DNA of 64,000 bases, from NCBI GenBank assembly GCA_032717465.1, contig CM064732.1, forward strand, positions 29,558,107-29,622,106. Direction: 5' to 3'. Shown one piece after another: positions 44,654 to 55,255 of the stretch. A model generated the notes under the pieces. It searched no databases. It saw nothing but the letters and a program-made list of their open reading frames with translations, and was not told the DNA's origin. The position numbers were made by a program, and so were the translations under genes. The stretch comes from Coenobita brevimanus. Its lineage: Eukaryota > Arthropoda > Malacostraca > Decapoda > Coenobitidae. Numbering within the stretch: position 1 is the stretch's first letter; each line of letters starts with the position of its first letter.

Positions 44654-45533
44654 CTGGGGAAAAAACTAGAAATGTTAGTCAATCCAATGCCGCACATATT
44701 TATTCACATACTTAACCTTACCAAGAGCATGGAGCTGGTAAGCTGGAGAGCAGGTGACAAAGACTACTTAATATCAATACAGATCACACAGTACAATGTA
44801 TATACAAGGTGTACCATGAAGAAAGCCATAACTTTGGGAAAAGGTAGATAAGTATATACTAAAGTCAACTAACAGAGCCAAGCTGTTTCCTCCTGGACTC
44901 TTGAGGAAAGGACTACTGTCAAAACAACAACCTCCAATACTAACCCCAACATATATCAACTACCTCTACAATGGTCCAATGGATAAATAATAAATACTCA
45001 AAATGCAAAACATACCAAATCTAAAATTCCTATATATTTCACATAGCGTGCATCCTAGAGCAAAGGGATGTTAATCTCCTCCTGAGATAAACCCTAGAGA
45101 TTTCAGCTTCTATTACACATTCCCAAATGTCAAACATAAAGTTCTAAAAATTTCATAACTTACCTAGCCTAAAATCTCACCCCAAAAACATATCCAATGG
45201 TGCGATATCATGGGCTGGCGTGTGATACCAGGAACCAGGCTGGATGATGTAAGATTATCAGTCCCTTAGTAACTTAGAAACTTAGGTGTTTCTAGACCCA
45301 ACCCCTGGGAGGGTCCAGCACAAGCATTCAAAAACATCTGCATGATTTGCAAGTTAGTGACACAGAGCATTTTAAATTCAAATACTCCTTCCCCTGCTAC
45401 CAAATGATTGGGTGTTGAATGAAACACACACCCTCCTCCTCCTCCTCCACCATCCACCTCTCCTCCACTTGCACACATGCATGTTTAAATTTGACAGACA
45501 ATGAAATTTTTTTATACCTGTTACCATTCATAT
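44654..45533 (-). other. MON2: MON2 upstream intron, unassigned part
   Basis: No repeat or coding motif was recognised here. The intron continues to at least the window end, so it is longer than 19 kb. Confidence 0.6.
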
Positions 45534-46001
45534 TATTTAGATAAAATCTATGTATCTATCAACTGCCAGATGCCTCAATCCCGTGAGGGGTGGCCACAAA
45601 CAAATCACCTCCACACTGCCCTGTCCAATGACACTTCACTGACTTGCTCCCAGCTCACAGCCTCCTCTCTCATATACCTCTCCACTCCATCCCCTCACCT
45701 CATCCTTGGTCTCCCCCTCCCTCTCCCCCCCTCCACCTCACTCATATACACTCTCCTCGTTAGTCTCTTGCTCTCCATCCTCTCCAAGTGGCCAAACCAC
45801 CTCAATGTATTCCTCCAAATGCTATCACATCCACATCCACACCATAGCATTCTTTCACTTCCTCATTTGTCGGCCTGTCTCTGCATGTAGCTCAGCATGC
45901 TCCTCTCAAATATCATTTCCATTGCTCTCATTCTTGGCTTGAGTCCTTCCAACAAGGTCCATGCTTCACTACCATACGTTATAGTTAGTATCACAATACT
46001 G

Positions 46002-47436
46002 TCATGCAGTGACTTTTTTACTTCCTTTCTCACTTCTTTGTTCCTTACTACTGCTTAAAAAAAAAACAGCAACCTTTCTTGCCTGCTGTACCCTTTCAAG
46101 CATTTCACCCTCTAAACTTCCATCCTTACTCACCACACTGCCCAAGTACTTAAACACACTTACATTTTCTATTTTCTCCTCATCCATCCTCACTATACAT
46201 TCAGTGACTTCACGTCTCTCAAAGATCATAACTTTACTCTTCCCTACATTCACCTTTACATTCTGTTTCTTACACACAATCCCAAATTCATTCACCAAGC
46301 CCTGTAGTTCGCCTTCATCTACACTTAACAATACAGTATCATCTGCAAACAAAAGTACAGGGAGGTTCCAAACACTGCCCTCTCTCATTAGGGTTGCTCC
46401 AATATCCACTACCCTATCTTGTATCTCTTTCATAACCCCATCCATATACAAACTGAACAACCATGGGGACAGACACATCCCTGTTTCAATCCAAAATTCA
46501 GACAGAAAAAATCACTCAGTTCACTATCTACATGCACTACAGGCTTAGCACCCTCATATATACACTTCACGGCATTCAACAACTTCCCATTTACTCCATA
46601 TATCCTTAACACTTTCCACAATCCTTGTCTATCCATCCTGTCATATGCTTTCTCCAAATTCATGATGCCGCATACAACTTCTTTACCTTCTCTAGAAACT
46701 TTCCTACTAAAGACCTAAGAATGAATATCTGACATACAAAACCTCTTCCCTTCCTAAAACCTCCCTGTTCTTCTCCAACTACTTCCTCTACCATTTCCCT
46801 AACTCTGTCAATAAGTATCCTACCGTATACTTTTCCTATTACACTAAGAAGACAAATGCCCCAATGATTACCACACACTTCTTTTTCCCTTTTTCCTTTG
46901 TAAAGGGGAATAATTAGGTATACCTGACTTCTAATCCTCTGGGACTCTACCTTGCTCCTGGCCAATCTGCACATCTTCCATATCCATTCTACTACTATCT
47001 CTCCCCCATGCTTCAGCATTTCACCACACACTTCATCAATCCCTGAGGCTTTCCCCATTTTGACTTTCTTCATTGCTTCCACTACTTCCATCCTACTGAT
47101 TCTTTCCTGTCCTCTCACATCCCTCCTCCTCCCAGCTATTCCCCAGTCACTTATACTTGCATTACTTTAATTCTCTATGTTCAGCAATTCCTTAATGTGT
47201 TCTCTCCATCTGCTCACTTCTTCTCCCTTCTCCACTAGCAATATACCATTTTTATCTTTCACTCCCTGACTTACTTCTATATCACCCTGTTTAACTCTCT
47301 TTACATCTTTCCAGACCATTTTCTTACATTTCCTCCACTTTACACTCAAATTCCTTTCAAATTCCTCATCTACCCTCTTCTTACTCTCTCTTACTAATTT
47401 ATTGCCTCTTTCTTCCTCTCTACATATAACTCTCAT
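46002..47436 (-). pseudogene. RTE RT domain remnant
   Basis: Consecutive minus-strand frames carry the linker (RWREHIKELLNIEN near 47170), EAMKKVKMGKASGIDEVCGEML (47080), YKGKREKEVCGNHWGICLLS (46900), EEQGGFRKGRGF (46760), NLEKAYDRMDRQGLWKVLRI (46660), FADDTVLLSVDE (46350) and FKYLGSVVSKDGSLEGEM (46130). One-base shifts and a replaced motif A Asp (Asn) make it inactive. The stretch 45560-46000 is the C-terminal region and 3' UTR. Confidence 0.75.
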
Positions 47437-47828
47437 GTCTGTCTCTCAACTTTCTCCACGCCCCTGTTTCTCATGCACTCCCTACATGCTTTTTTCTTTT
47501 GCGCCACAGCCTGTATCACCTTTTCGTTCCACCATCCTGTTCCATGCACTCCCTTTCATCTTCTTTTCACCCCACGCACCATCACACATACTGCCCAGAT
47601 TTATTCTGTGAATATCATGCACACACCTTCCACGTCCCCCATCTGCTCCAAATCACATTTACTCAATCACCCCTCTACTTCTCTCTTATATTCTGCCTTT
47701 TTTCCATCCTCTTGCAACCTTTCCACCCTCAGTGTATGGACTGCTTCCTCCTGTCCTTCCCTTCTCCTCCTCCATTTCATTTGAACCTTGATTTTCACCA
47801 CCACCAAGTGGTGGTCAGAAAGTCCACT

Positions 47829-49810
47829 TGTAATGCCACAAAATTTAGTATTCATGTATATGTTTAGAGGTACTGTAATTTCTAAGTTAGATAGGGTGTA
47901 ATCTGAATACTAGTCTATAAGGTTCCTGTCCTAAGTAGTAGTTCGTGTGTTAATGATCAATGTAGGGATAACTTTATTTTTATATGTATACATCTCTGTA
48001 TCTATGCATAGGTTGTGTAACTGAAGTGTTGAGCTATGGGAGTAACGAATAACAGATGTGAGCAACGTCCCTCCCTTGCTTGTGCGTCGTTGCCGGGCGC
48101 CAAGTTTAAACCTTAAACAGAATAATAATGGGTATGCAATTCTTTCCATATCATTGTTGTGAAATGCTTACTAATGAGGCTGCTAGAATCCAAATATGTG
48201 AAATTAATAGTCAAAAAGGCCAAGATAATGTAGCTTGTGAGGACCAAATAGTCCCGCTTGCCTTAGCCGTCACTAGATGGCATAAGCTACCCCAAACTCA
48301 AGGCGGGATGGCAGTAAATTCAGTATTTAAATGTAGTAAGGATTGAATCTCAAATTTTCCCCAATTCAATCAAACGTCCTAACGTCATGTGTACTCTACT
48401 ATATAAATAGTGAAGAGAATTAAACCTCACCATATCGCAAAAACACAGTCTCATTTGATCTGGCAGTGGCGTCCCTATGTGCCCGACAAGCCACATTCGC
48501 TACCCAGTCGTCGTGGATAACAGACGTTGATTCAGGTGAGCTGTACACATTCCTCCTTTCTCCCCCCTTGCTTGTTTAATCCTTACTTGTCGTGAACAAT
48601 ATGAAGTAATGTTGTTAAAGGCTTAACATAGAGATTCGCTACCCAGTCGTTGTGGATAACAGACGCTGATTCAGTTCACAGACACTGTGACTCTGGGGCG
48701 TGCACGAGGCCATCATGTGATATTGCCCATAGACTTGTCGTACACACACACTTACACTACCCATGAATAGTTTATAAACTGAATGTAGTAGAAATTGTAT
48801 TATGAATCAATCAGGTGAACCTTTTTTTACAGTAGATAAGGTACAGAATTTTGAAAGTTAATATGATCATGTAATGGAAAGGCGAATTCAAACTCATCAA
48901 CCGTTTTCTTTTCTCTTCTATTAATAGGTTAGGAATATTGGGAGTGTGGAAGTGAACTTAGTGGTTGTAAGAAAAATGTGATTTTTAAGTTGTTCCTTGA
49001 GACTAAACAAGCCCGAGTGATTATGAATTATTAGTGATTATGAATTATTAGTGAATTGTGTGATGAGTTTATACTGCCCAGACGAAATAGAAAAAGAGTG
49101 ATTATTTTGGTTCGAGGCTATGCCAGCCCGAAAAGACAACTGATATCAATAAATGACCCAGTCTTGAGGCTATTGACGAGCCCAAGAATAACCGATAATA
49201 AAGAGTGTGGTGTGATGACCTCAGAAGTCACTATTGAATATTCAAATTGTTTCGCTTGGTAACAGTACTGTATGACTTTTGCCCAAACTATGGCTTAATT
49301 TACAACCCTTTTGCATATGATTAAAGGTCATGTAATTAAAAAATGTCTGTTGATTAACAAGTATAGAATTATTAAAGTAGAGTAAAGTATATGTAATTCT
49401 GATACCCAACCAAGGGAATTATGCCCTCTCACGCATAACTCACTCCCCTTCCAGTTCAAGATTCCTCCGCTTTGGGAACGACTAACACACGTGGTACTGA
49501 CTTATTCTCGATTCGGCCAAAACTACAAACGCTACCAAAAATATCTGTTAAGCAATTAACCTTTATCATTCAAAGTCAAAGTGCTTCCCCCCCTTTGTTT
49601 TTACTGAGGTGAATACTTTATCAGTCATTGAGGGGAGACTAAGTTGAGTACCATTTGTATTATCAAAGAGTAAGTTAAACAGAACCAACAACGGTGGGAA
49701 ATCCTATTTCTCACCGTTACACTACCAACAACGGTGGGATATATAAACAAAAAAATATATACGACCATTACACTGGTGTCAACCGGTGGGATAAAATATC
49801 TGGCATTACA
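47829..49810. mobile_element. Solo LTR, 1,982 bp, with 4-bp TSD
   Basis: The insertion starts TGTAATGCC and ends GGCATTACA (perfect 9-bp terminal inverted repeat with TG...CA) and is flanked by CACT (47825-47828, 49811-49814). The paralogous RTE copy near 20600 shows the empty site (GTCCACTCCCTCAACC). A TATA box is at 48402-48409. A roughly 42-bp block (ATTCGCTACCCAGTCGT ...) is duplicated at 48495 and 48634. Three CGGTGGGA repeats lie at 49692, 49732 and 49783. One of them, TGGTGTCAACCGGTGGGAT, resembles a primer-binding site. No gag-pol is present. The TG/CA ends and 4-bp TSD favour an LTR retrotransposon, perhaps Ty3/gypsy-like. Confidence 0.75.
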
Positions 49811-50007
49811 CACTCCCCCAACCTCTGTATGCTCTTGCATCCATTATACACCTTGTCATTCTATCATCAACACACACATAATCAATCACTGCCATCTGTT
49901 CATTCAGTTCAGCACCCTCCTTTCTCATCACTCGCCAAGTATACCTTTGGATCATTTTATGTCTAAAGAGAGTACTGGCTATCACCAACCCCCTCCCTGC
50001 ACATATA

Positions 50008-50570
50008 CAGGCATACCCCGGTATAACGATGCAATTGGTTAAGTAAAAACTCATCGTTAGGTGGGATATTGTATCTTGGGGTAGATTCAACATGTAAAGT
50101 ATTGGGATGCATTTTTCAGCCTTGGGTTTCCCTTTCAACCAATTCTTAAACCCATCCAAATGAGTCCAAAAACAAGTTTAAAGCCAATCACAAAGGACTA
50201 ACAACTGTAAAAGAAGCTAACCTAAGCCTAACACCTGTAAACAACTCATTAACACCAACAAATAAAATCTGAACATTATCAAATATAAGTCTAGAAAAAG
50301 TCAAGCTTAATAAACTGTGCCCCAAAATGTCAATGTTCACCCAACCTACAGCTAAAATACATTAATCTAAGTCTAAAAACAGTTTAAAAATCAACCTAAA
50401 CACACAATTTAAGTCTAAAATATCATGAATATCGGTAAAAAAAAAAAAAAATCCAAACCCATCATTAAACTGGGGTCTGGCCATCATTAGGCAGGGTGTG
50501 GTGGTATTTCTACCCCTATCATTAAGCCGGGGTATCGCATCTTGGGGTATCGTATATTGAGGTATACCTG
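50008..50570. mobile_element. TA-type MITE, 563 bp, in RTE endonuclease
   Basis: The left TIR is CAGGCATACCCCGGTATAAC and the right complement is CAGGTATACCTCAATATAC, both followed by GAT. TA is on the left (50006-50007) and AA, a probable mutated TA, on the right. The RTE sequence (CCCTGCACATA / AATCTACTAGAGCACTGCC) is continuous without it, as judged from the copy near 20800. Ends with CAGGNATACC are known in the Tigger/pogo group. Confidence 0.75.
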
Positions 50571-51875
50571 AATCTACTAGAGCACTGCCATTCTCATTCA
50601 CTTCTGCAGGCAAACCCCACTCACCAACTACTCCATCCACCTTCACATTCCCTATTTTTTCATTCATACCTCCAATCAAACATACTCTCTCATTCCTTTC
50701 AAACTTTTCCATGCACACTTCCACATTTATCTAAAACTCTTCTTTCACTCTGCTTGAACGATCTTGCACTGGTGCATACACACATGCAATCGCCCACATT
50801 TGTATTTCAACTCTCAATCTTATCCACACAATCCTTAAGTCGACAGATCCATACTCTCTTATATTCTCCTTTTATCTCTTGCACACAACAATACACAATC
50901 CTTCTTTTGCCCTCTCATTCCCATCGACTCCTGCACATATAACCCATCCATAATTCAATTATCTTAGTCTCACCTTTCCATTTTGTCTCATTTATTCCTC
51001 ATACATCCACTTTTGCATCCTCAAGCACCTGGACAATCTCTCTCTCTCTTTCACCTCATCATTCGCAACCCTTACATTCCACGTTGCAATCCATACCATG
51101 TCCTTTGTTCGGTCCTTAGTCATCACCTGTTGGTCGGTACTGGTCTGAGGCTTCTTGTTCGTATTTTTAGTTTGTTGTTTTCCGGGAACCAAACCATACG
51201 TGCTCCCTACGTGTCAGCAAGTGGGTTGGTGGAGGGTTAGAGTCTCTCCTCGTAGAACAAATAACTCAAACTCAAATGGCCAACTCTTATGGGATTATGG
51301 CATCTGGCAATAAATAGATATACTTTTCTGGGAAGGGACACTAGCTCTCTGCCAACCCACCACCTGTCACAAAGGGAACACGTGATGGTTTGTTGGAAGG
51401 TTACCAACCAGCGTTGTAAATGATTTCCTGGTTTACAGGAAATCATTTGGCTTGCCACTCAGTGTAGAGATACTGTACCCTATAACAGAGTACCGTTACA
51501 CTAAGTGGGTGGATGAAGGGCTCCCTCACCTACCAGCTATTTAGATAAAATACTGAAGCAAAAATTATTTAAACTTAAAAAACACTGGTAGTGTAGATAA
51601 GATTATGGAGATCACACATGCAAAGTACAGTACATGAATAGAAATCCTCTGTAAATTATGACTCACAGGCTTCCACCCATGAGTTTGTGGGTTAGCTAAG
51701 CACTCAACTGCAAAGTCTGCCTGATAATTCCTTTTCAAAAATGTTCCACACAAAGACAACAGCAAAAAGAGGAAAGAAAGAGGTAAGTGATAACCTTGAA
51801 GGAAAAACAGAAGTAAACTATTGGACAATATTTTGGAGAGGGGTACAAAATGTAGAAATGAAGGTGCAATTAAAG

Positions 51876-52355
51876 CACTGTTATCAAACTCAATCCTTCC
51901 CAAGGGCCACACTTCAGTTCTACTGATTGTCTGCTGGCAAAGTCTGCCTAACCTTGTCGAAATCAGTGTAGGTATATAAAAGTTCATGGTGAAGTGAGAT
52001 ATATATATTACTTCAAAGCAAACATGGTTTACAGCTTTGTATGGTTTGGAGAAGTTCAGTACACCTTCTAACCCTTGCAGTGGTATTGGCTTCTGCGTGA
52101 AGTTTCTGATAATGTTTAATTGAAAATTTTGTGACAGATCCGTTCCATAATAAATTATTCAAATGCTATTTTTATTAATCAAATTATCAATAAATATTTC
52201 CTAACAGTGCTGCAATATTTGTTTACTTGGTCATATGACAAATTTTATGAGATTTTTCATTTGTTATTTCTCATTTTTTCGTAAGTCATAGCAGGCCGCT
52301 CTTTTCCTCTTCGAGGGCCACATGTGGCCTGCGGGCCACCAGTCTGACAGCTCTG
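51876..52355. mobile_element. hAT MITE, 480 bp, perfect 8-bp TSD
   Basis: The TSD AATTAAAG is at 51868-51875 and 52356-52363. The TIRs are CACTGTTATCAAACTCA and CAGAGCTGTCAGACTGG (complement of right end). Subterminal AAGGGCCACAC and GAGGGCCACATGTGGCC motifs are typical of non-autonomous hAT elements. No transposase. Confidence 0.85.
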
Positions 52356-52387
52356 AATTAAAGTATGAAAGTGTGAGGAATGAATGT

Positions 52388-52500
52388 GCAAGTAGACTTA
52401 ATTCATCATCTTCATCATCATCATCACCTTCACCATCATCATCATCATCCAGACATCCTTTTCCACCCCAAGGTGGAGTGAGGTAGCATCCAGGGCCAGA
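52388..52500 (-). mobile_element. 3' end of (GATGAT)n-tailed RTE-like LINE
   Basis: On the minus strand, CCTCACTCCACCTTGGGGTG is followed by GAAAAGGATGTCTGGATGATGATG, matching the 3' end at 23890-23950. Only the 3' tip remains. Confidence 0.6.
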
Positions 52501-53330
52501 AAAAAATTGACAGAATGAGAAACTAACTAATGTTTGTCCAGCTGAATGACCCATACTCCGTAAATCACTCATCACTAAAACCCCTGGATCCTGTATCCCC
52601 CTGGGGGAAAGAAAAAAAAAAACACATGTAGCTTCACACTGGCCAATCTGAAAATCAATACAATGACTTTCAAATCAGAGACTTCACCAGATCCTCTTTC
52701 AGAAATCCGCCACTAGGTTCGTTTCCGTCGCCCAGCTCTGAGGCGGGGTAAGCATTGAAAAAGTAGCCAGTGTGTAGTTTCTTTTTAATTCTGACACAAA
52801 GTAAAACACCTCAAAACATATTTTTCTCATCAGATTACTCAGATGGCATGATATGTTAAAAAGAAATTACAATATGGGAGCCCTTTGATTATATATAATG
52901 TATTACATGTGTCATTTTGTAAATTCAGCTTTCGTCAGTTTGCTCATCTCTGTAAACATAACACAGAGACAAAACCTAGGCAATTGTACTAGAACCATCC
53001 ATAAAGCAAGATAACAGCGATTAAAATATTTGTCATCCGTTAGAACCCACAAAAGAAAATAGATTTGTAGCCACATATTTAGCAGCACCTTTCGATATGC
53101 TGCCCTGCCTAACGTATGACTTTTCCTAACAATACGGACCTGTTGGGCGTCTTGATCATCTTAGTAGCCAAAGTCTAACATAAAGAATTCTTTTAAATGT
53201 TTCCCTGGCTCCATTGCACAGTTTAGTAAGTTTACACTTCAGCTCCTCATACTCTGCTGTGGTTATAGTGTCATACCACACTGCTGTTTGTTTGGGTTAA
53301 CATGGCTGATGCACCAACTAAGCAATCGTT
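52501..53330. other. Unassigned intronic sequence
   Basis: AT-rich, with no coding motif or repeat boundary seen. Confidence 0.4.
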
Positions 53331-53371
53331 CAGTACGTTATCTTCAGTGGAACAGCTTCCTTCTTTAAAGC

Positions 53372-55255
53372 ATGCTAAAACACACACATGAGAGGACCTG
53401 GAGCGGTGGCATCTTCATCGTGGGTCTACCCCCCAGAGGCTGTCGAAGAGAAGAGGAGGACAGCATGGGGGCCAAACCACCGCAAACCCCCCCGGCCTCT
53501 CATGGGGCTCGAGTACCTGGGAGTGGCTTTGGTCGCCCGGATAAGTACCACACCTCCCAACACAACACACACAACAACACCGTTTTTTCTACACCGAGAA
53601 ATGACTCCCCGGCTGTCATTTCTCGATGACTTCTTCTTGCCGGGGACATTGAGAGCAATCCAGGACCCACCAACAAATACATGTCCAACATGCTTAAAAC
53701 CTATCACGTCGAGCCGATAGACATAGAGTTCAGTTCAATGCAATTCCTGCAAGAACTGGACCTGCACAGCACTTGCAACCAGAAAACATTACACAAACAC
53801 CTGGACCTGCTCCTTATGCTTCTTCCCCCCACCCATCAACCCCCCTTCCAATCCTACTCCTACTTCCTTCACATCTCCACAGCCAAACCCACCGACCCTT
53901 CCCACACCATCCAGTTCCCTAACTCCTCCCATTCCAACCCATCCTAATGCACCTCAACCCTTACCTCTATCACATCCTCCTCCTACCCCTTTCCCTCCAC
54001 CCGCACCACCTCCCCCCGAGCTGCAGCAGCCAACACACAACGCACACACAACATAAACATCCTTCAGTTAAACATAGATGGCATAAACTCTAAGAAACAT
54101 GAACTCACAAAATTCATCAAACAACAGAACACACATATTGCCATCTTACAAGAAACAAAACTACACAGAGCACAGAAAACACCAACATTTCATAACTTCA
54201 CCACCATTCGACAAGACCGGGCCGACGGCGGTGGCGGTGGACTCATCACCCTGATACACAAATCCATCAACTTTGCAGATACCAGTGCACACACAAAGTC
54301 ACTTCTCCCCCCACATGAAACCAAAACAGAAATACAATCAATTAAAATACGCACTGGTAACAAATCACACATAACAATCACTAACACATACATTCCCCCC
54401 CAATCGTCCCCCACAGTGCCACACAATTACTCTCCACAGATACACCACATCACTAACATACCCAACATCATCCTGGGTGGTGATTTCAACCCCAAGTCGT
54501 CGGCCTGGCATGTCAACAACCCTGACACAGACAGAGGGCTGGTACTACAATCTCATCTTCTCATACTAAACAGTCTAGACCAACATATCCATATCCCACA
54601 CCAAGCCCTCTTCCTCCCGTCATCTTCAGACATCACCTTCTGCTTCCCACACTTCGCCCCCACTACATCATGGAGAGTGGTCAAAACCCTAGGCTCTGAT
54701 CACCTCACAATCATCATCACTACCAAAACCAGAATCACCCCAGCTGGCCACAAACACACACACACTAATTATAAGAGAGCCAACTGGGAGGCCTTTGTAA
54801 CTGAAACAGAACAACATCTCGAAACACTAAACAGTACACCCATCACAAACATCAACACCGCTGTGCACACTTTCAATACAATTATACAAAATGCAGACAA
54901 AAGACACATCCCTAGAGGCAACAGAAAGAGACACAACCCCAACTTCACACCAGAAATTCAAGGTCTCATCAGACAACGGGACACACTGCGACACTCCCCA
55001 ACACCCCATACACAAGACACCATACAACAAATACAAGAACTCAACACTCAAATAAACAATAAAATATCAGAACAGCAAACACTAAACTGGAAAAATTACC
55101 TCCAAACACCTGACCACAAAACAAACATTAGCAAACTCTACAAAACACTAAACAGCATCACACATTCCAACAGCAACATCACACAATCACATGCTGCCAT
55201 CACAACAACAGACACCATACCCTCAAACAAACAACAAGCAAACACTCTCACCCCA
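53372..55255 (+). mobile_element. LINE 5' part with 2A-like motif and endonuclease (I/Jockey-like)
   Basis: The plus-strand frame has a 2A-like sequence, LLAGDIESNPGPTN (53633-53674), preceded by a TGA at 53627-53629. In the next frame a zinc-finger start, NTCPTCLKPI, follows directly, so a one-base shift separates them. After a proline-rich stretch comes the APE endonuclease: NILQLNIDGINSKK (54053), HIAILQETKL (54137), GGGGGLITLIHKSI (54226), LGGDFNPKSSAWH (54472) and LGSDHLTI (54692). The linker continues to about 55255, where similarity to LINE stops. There is no RT, so the 3' part is lost. Confidence 0.75.
54050..55255 (+). CDS. APE-type endonuclease plus linker of a LINE, about 400 codons open
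   Basis: One open frame runs from NINILQLNIDGI through the endonuclease catalytic motifs QETK (Glu), GGDFN (Asp, Asn) and GSDH (Asp, His). These are the residues expected of an active APE endonuclease; the domain is about residues 1-230. It continues with NYKRANWEAFVTETEQHLET, KRHIPRGNRKRHNPNFTPEI and a helix-rich linker that normally leads into RT. Codon use is very C- and A-rich compared with the CR1 copies. The frame is cut at about 55255 by fusion to the decayed gene that follows. It is a transposon gene. Confidence 0.75.

Larger units (their letters stand above)
45548..51537 (-). mobile_element. RTE-like LINE, full-length with 14-bp TSD, interrupted by LTR and MITE
   Basis: The perfect TSD TATTTAGATAAAAT is at 45534-45547 and 51538-51551. 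From the 5' end (51537) down, it has a 5' UTR starting CTGGTAGGTGAGGGAGCCC that contains the SINE 5' module and two inverted copies of the 3' module (51322-51537 and 51185-51320). The endonuclease follows (ATWNVRVANDEVKERE near 51090; FERNERVCLIGGMNEKIGN near 50690), then a linker, the RT (46430-47118) and the tail at 45555. Stops and frameshifts abound: FADD is kept near 46350, and motif A reads MNLEKAYDRM. Net length without insertions is about 3.4 kb. Confidence 0.85.
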
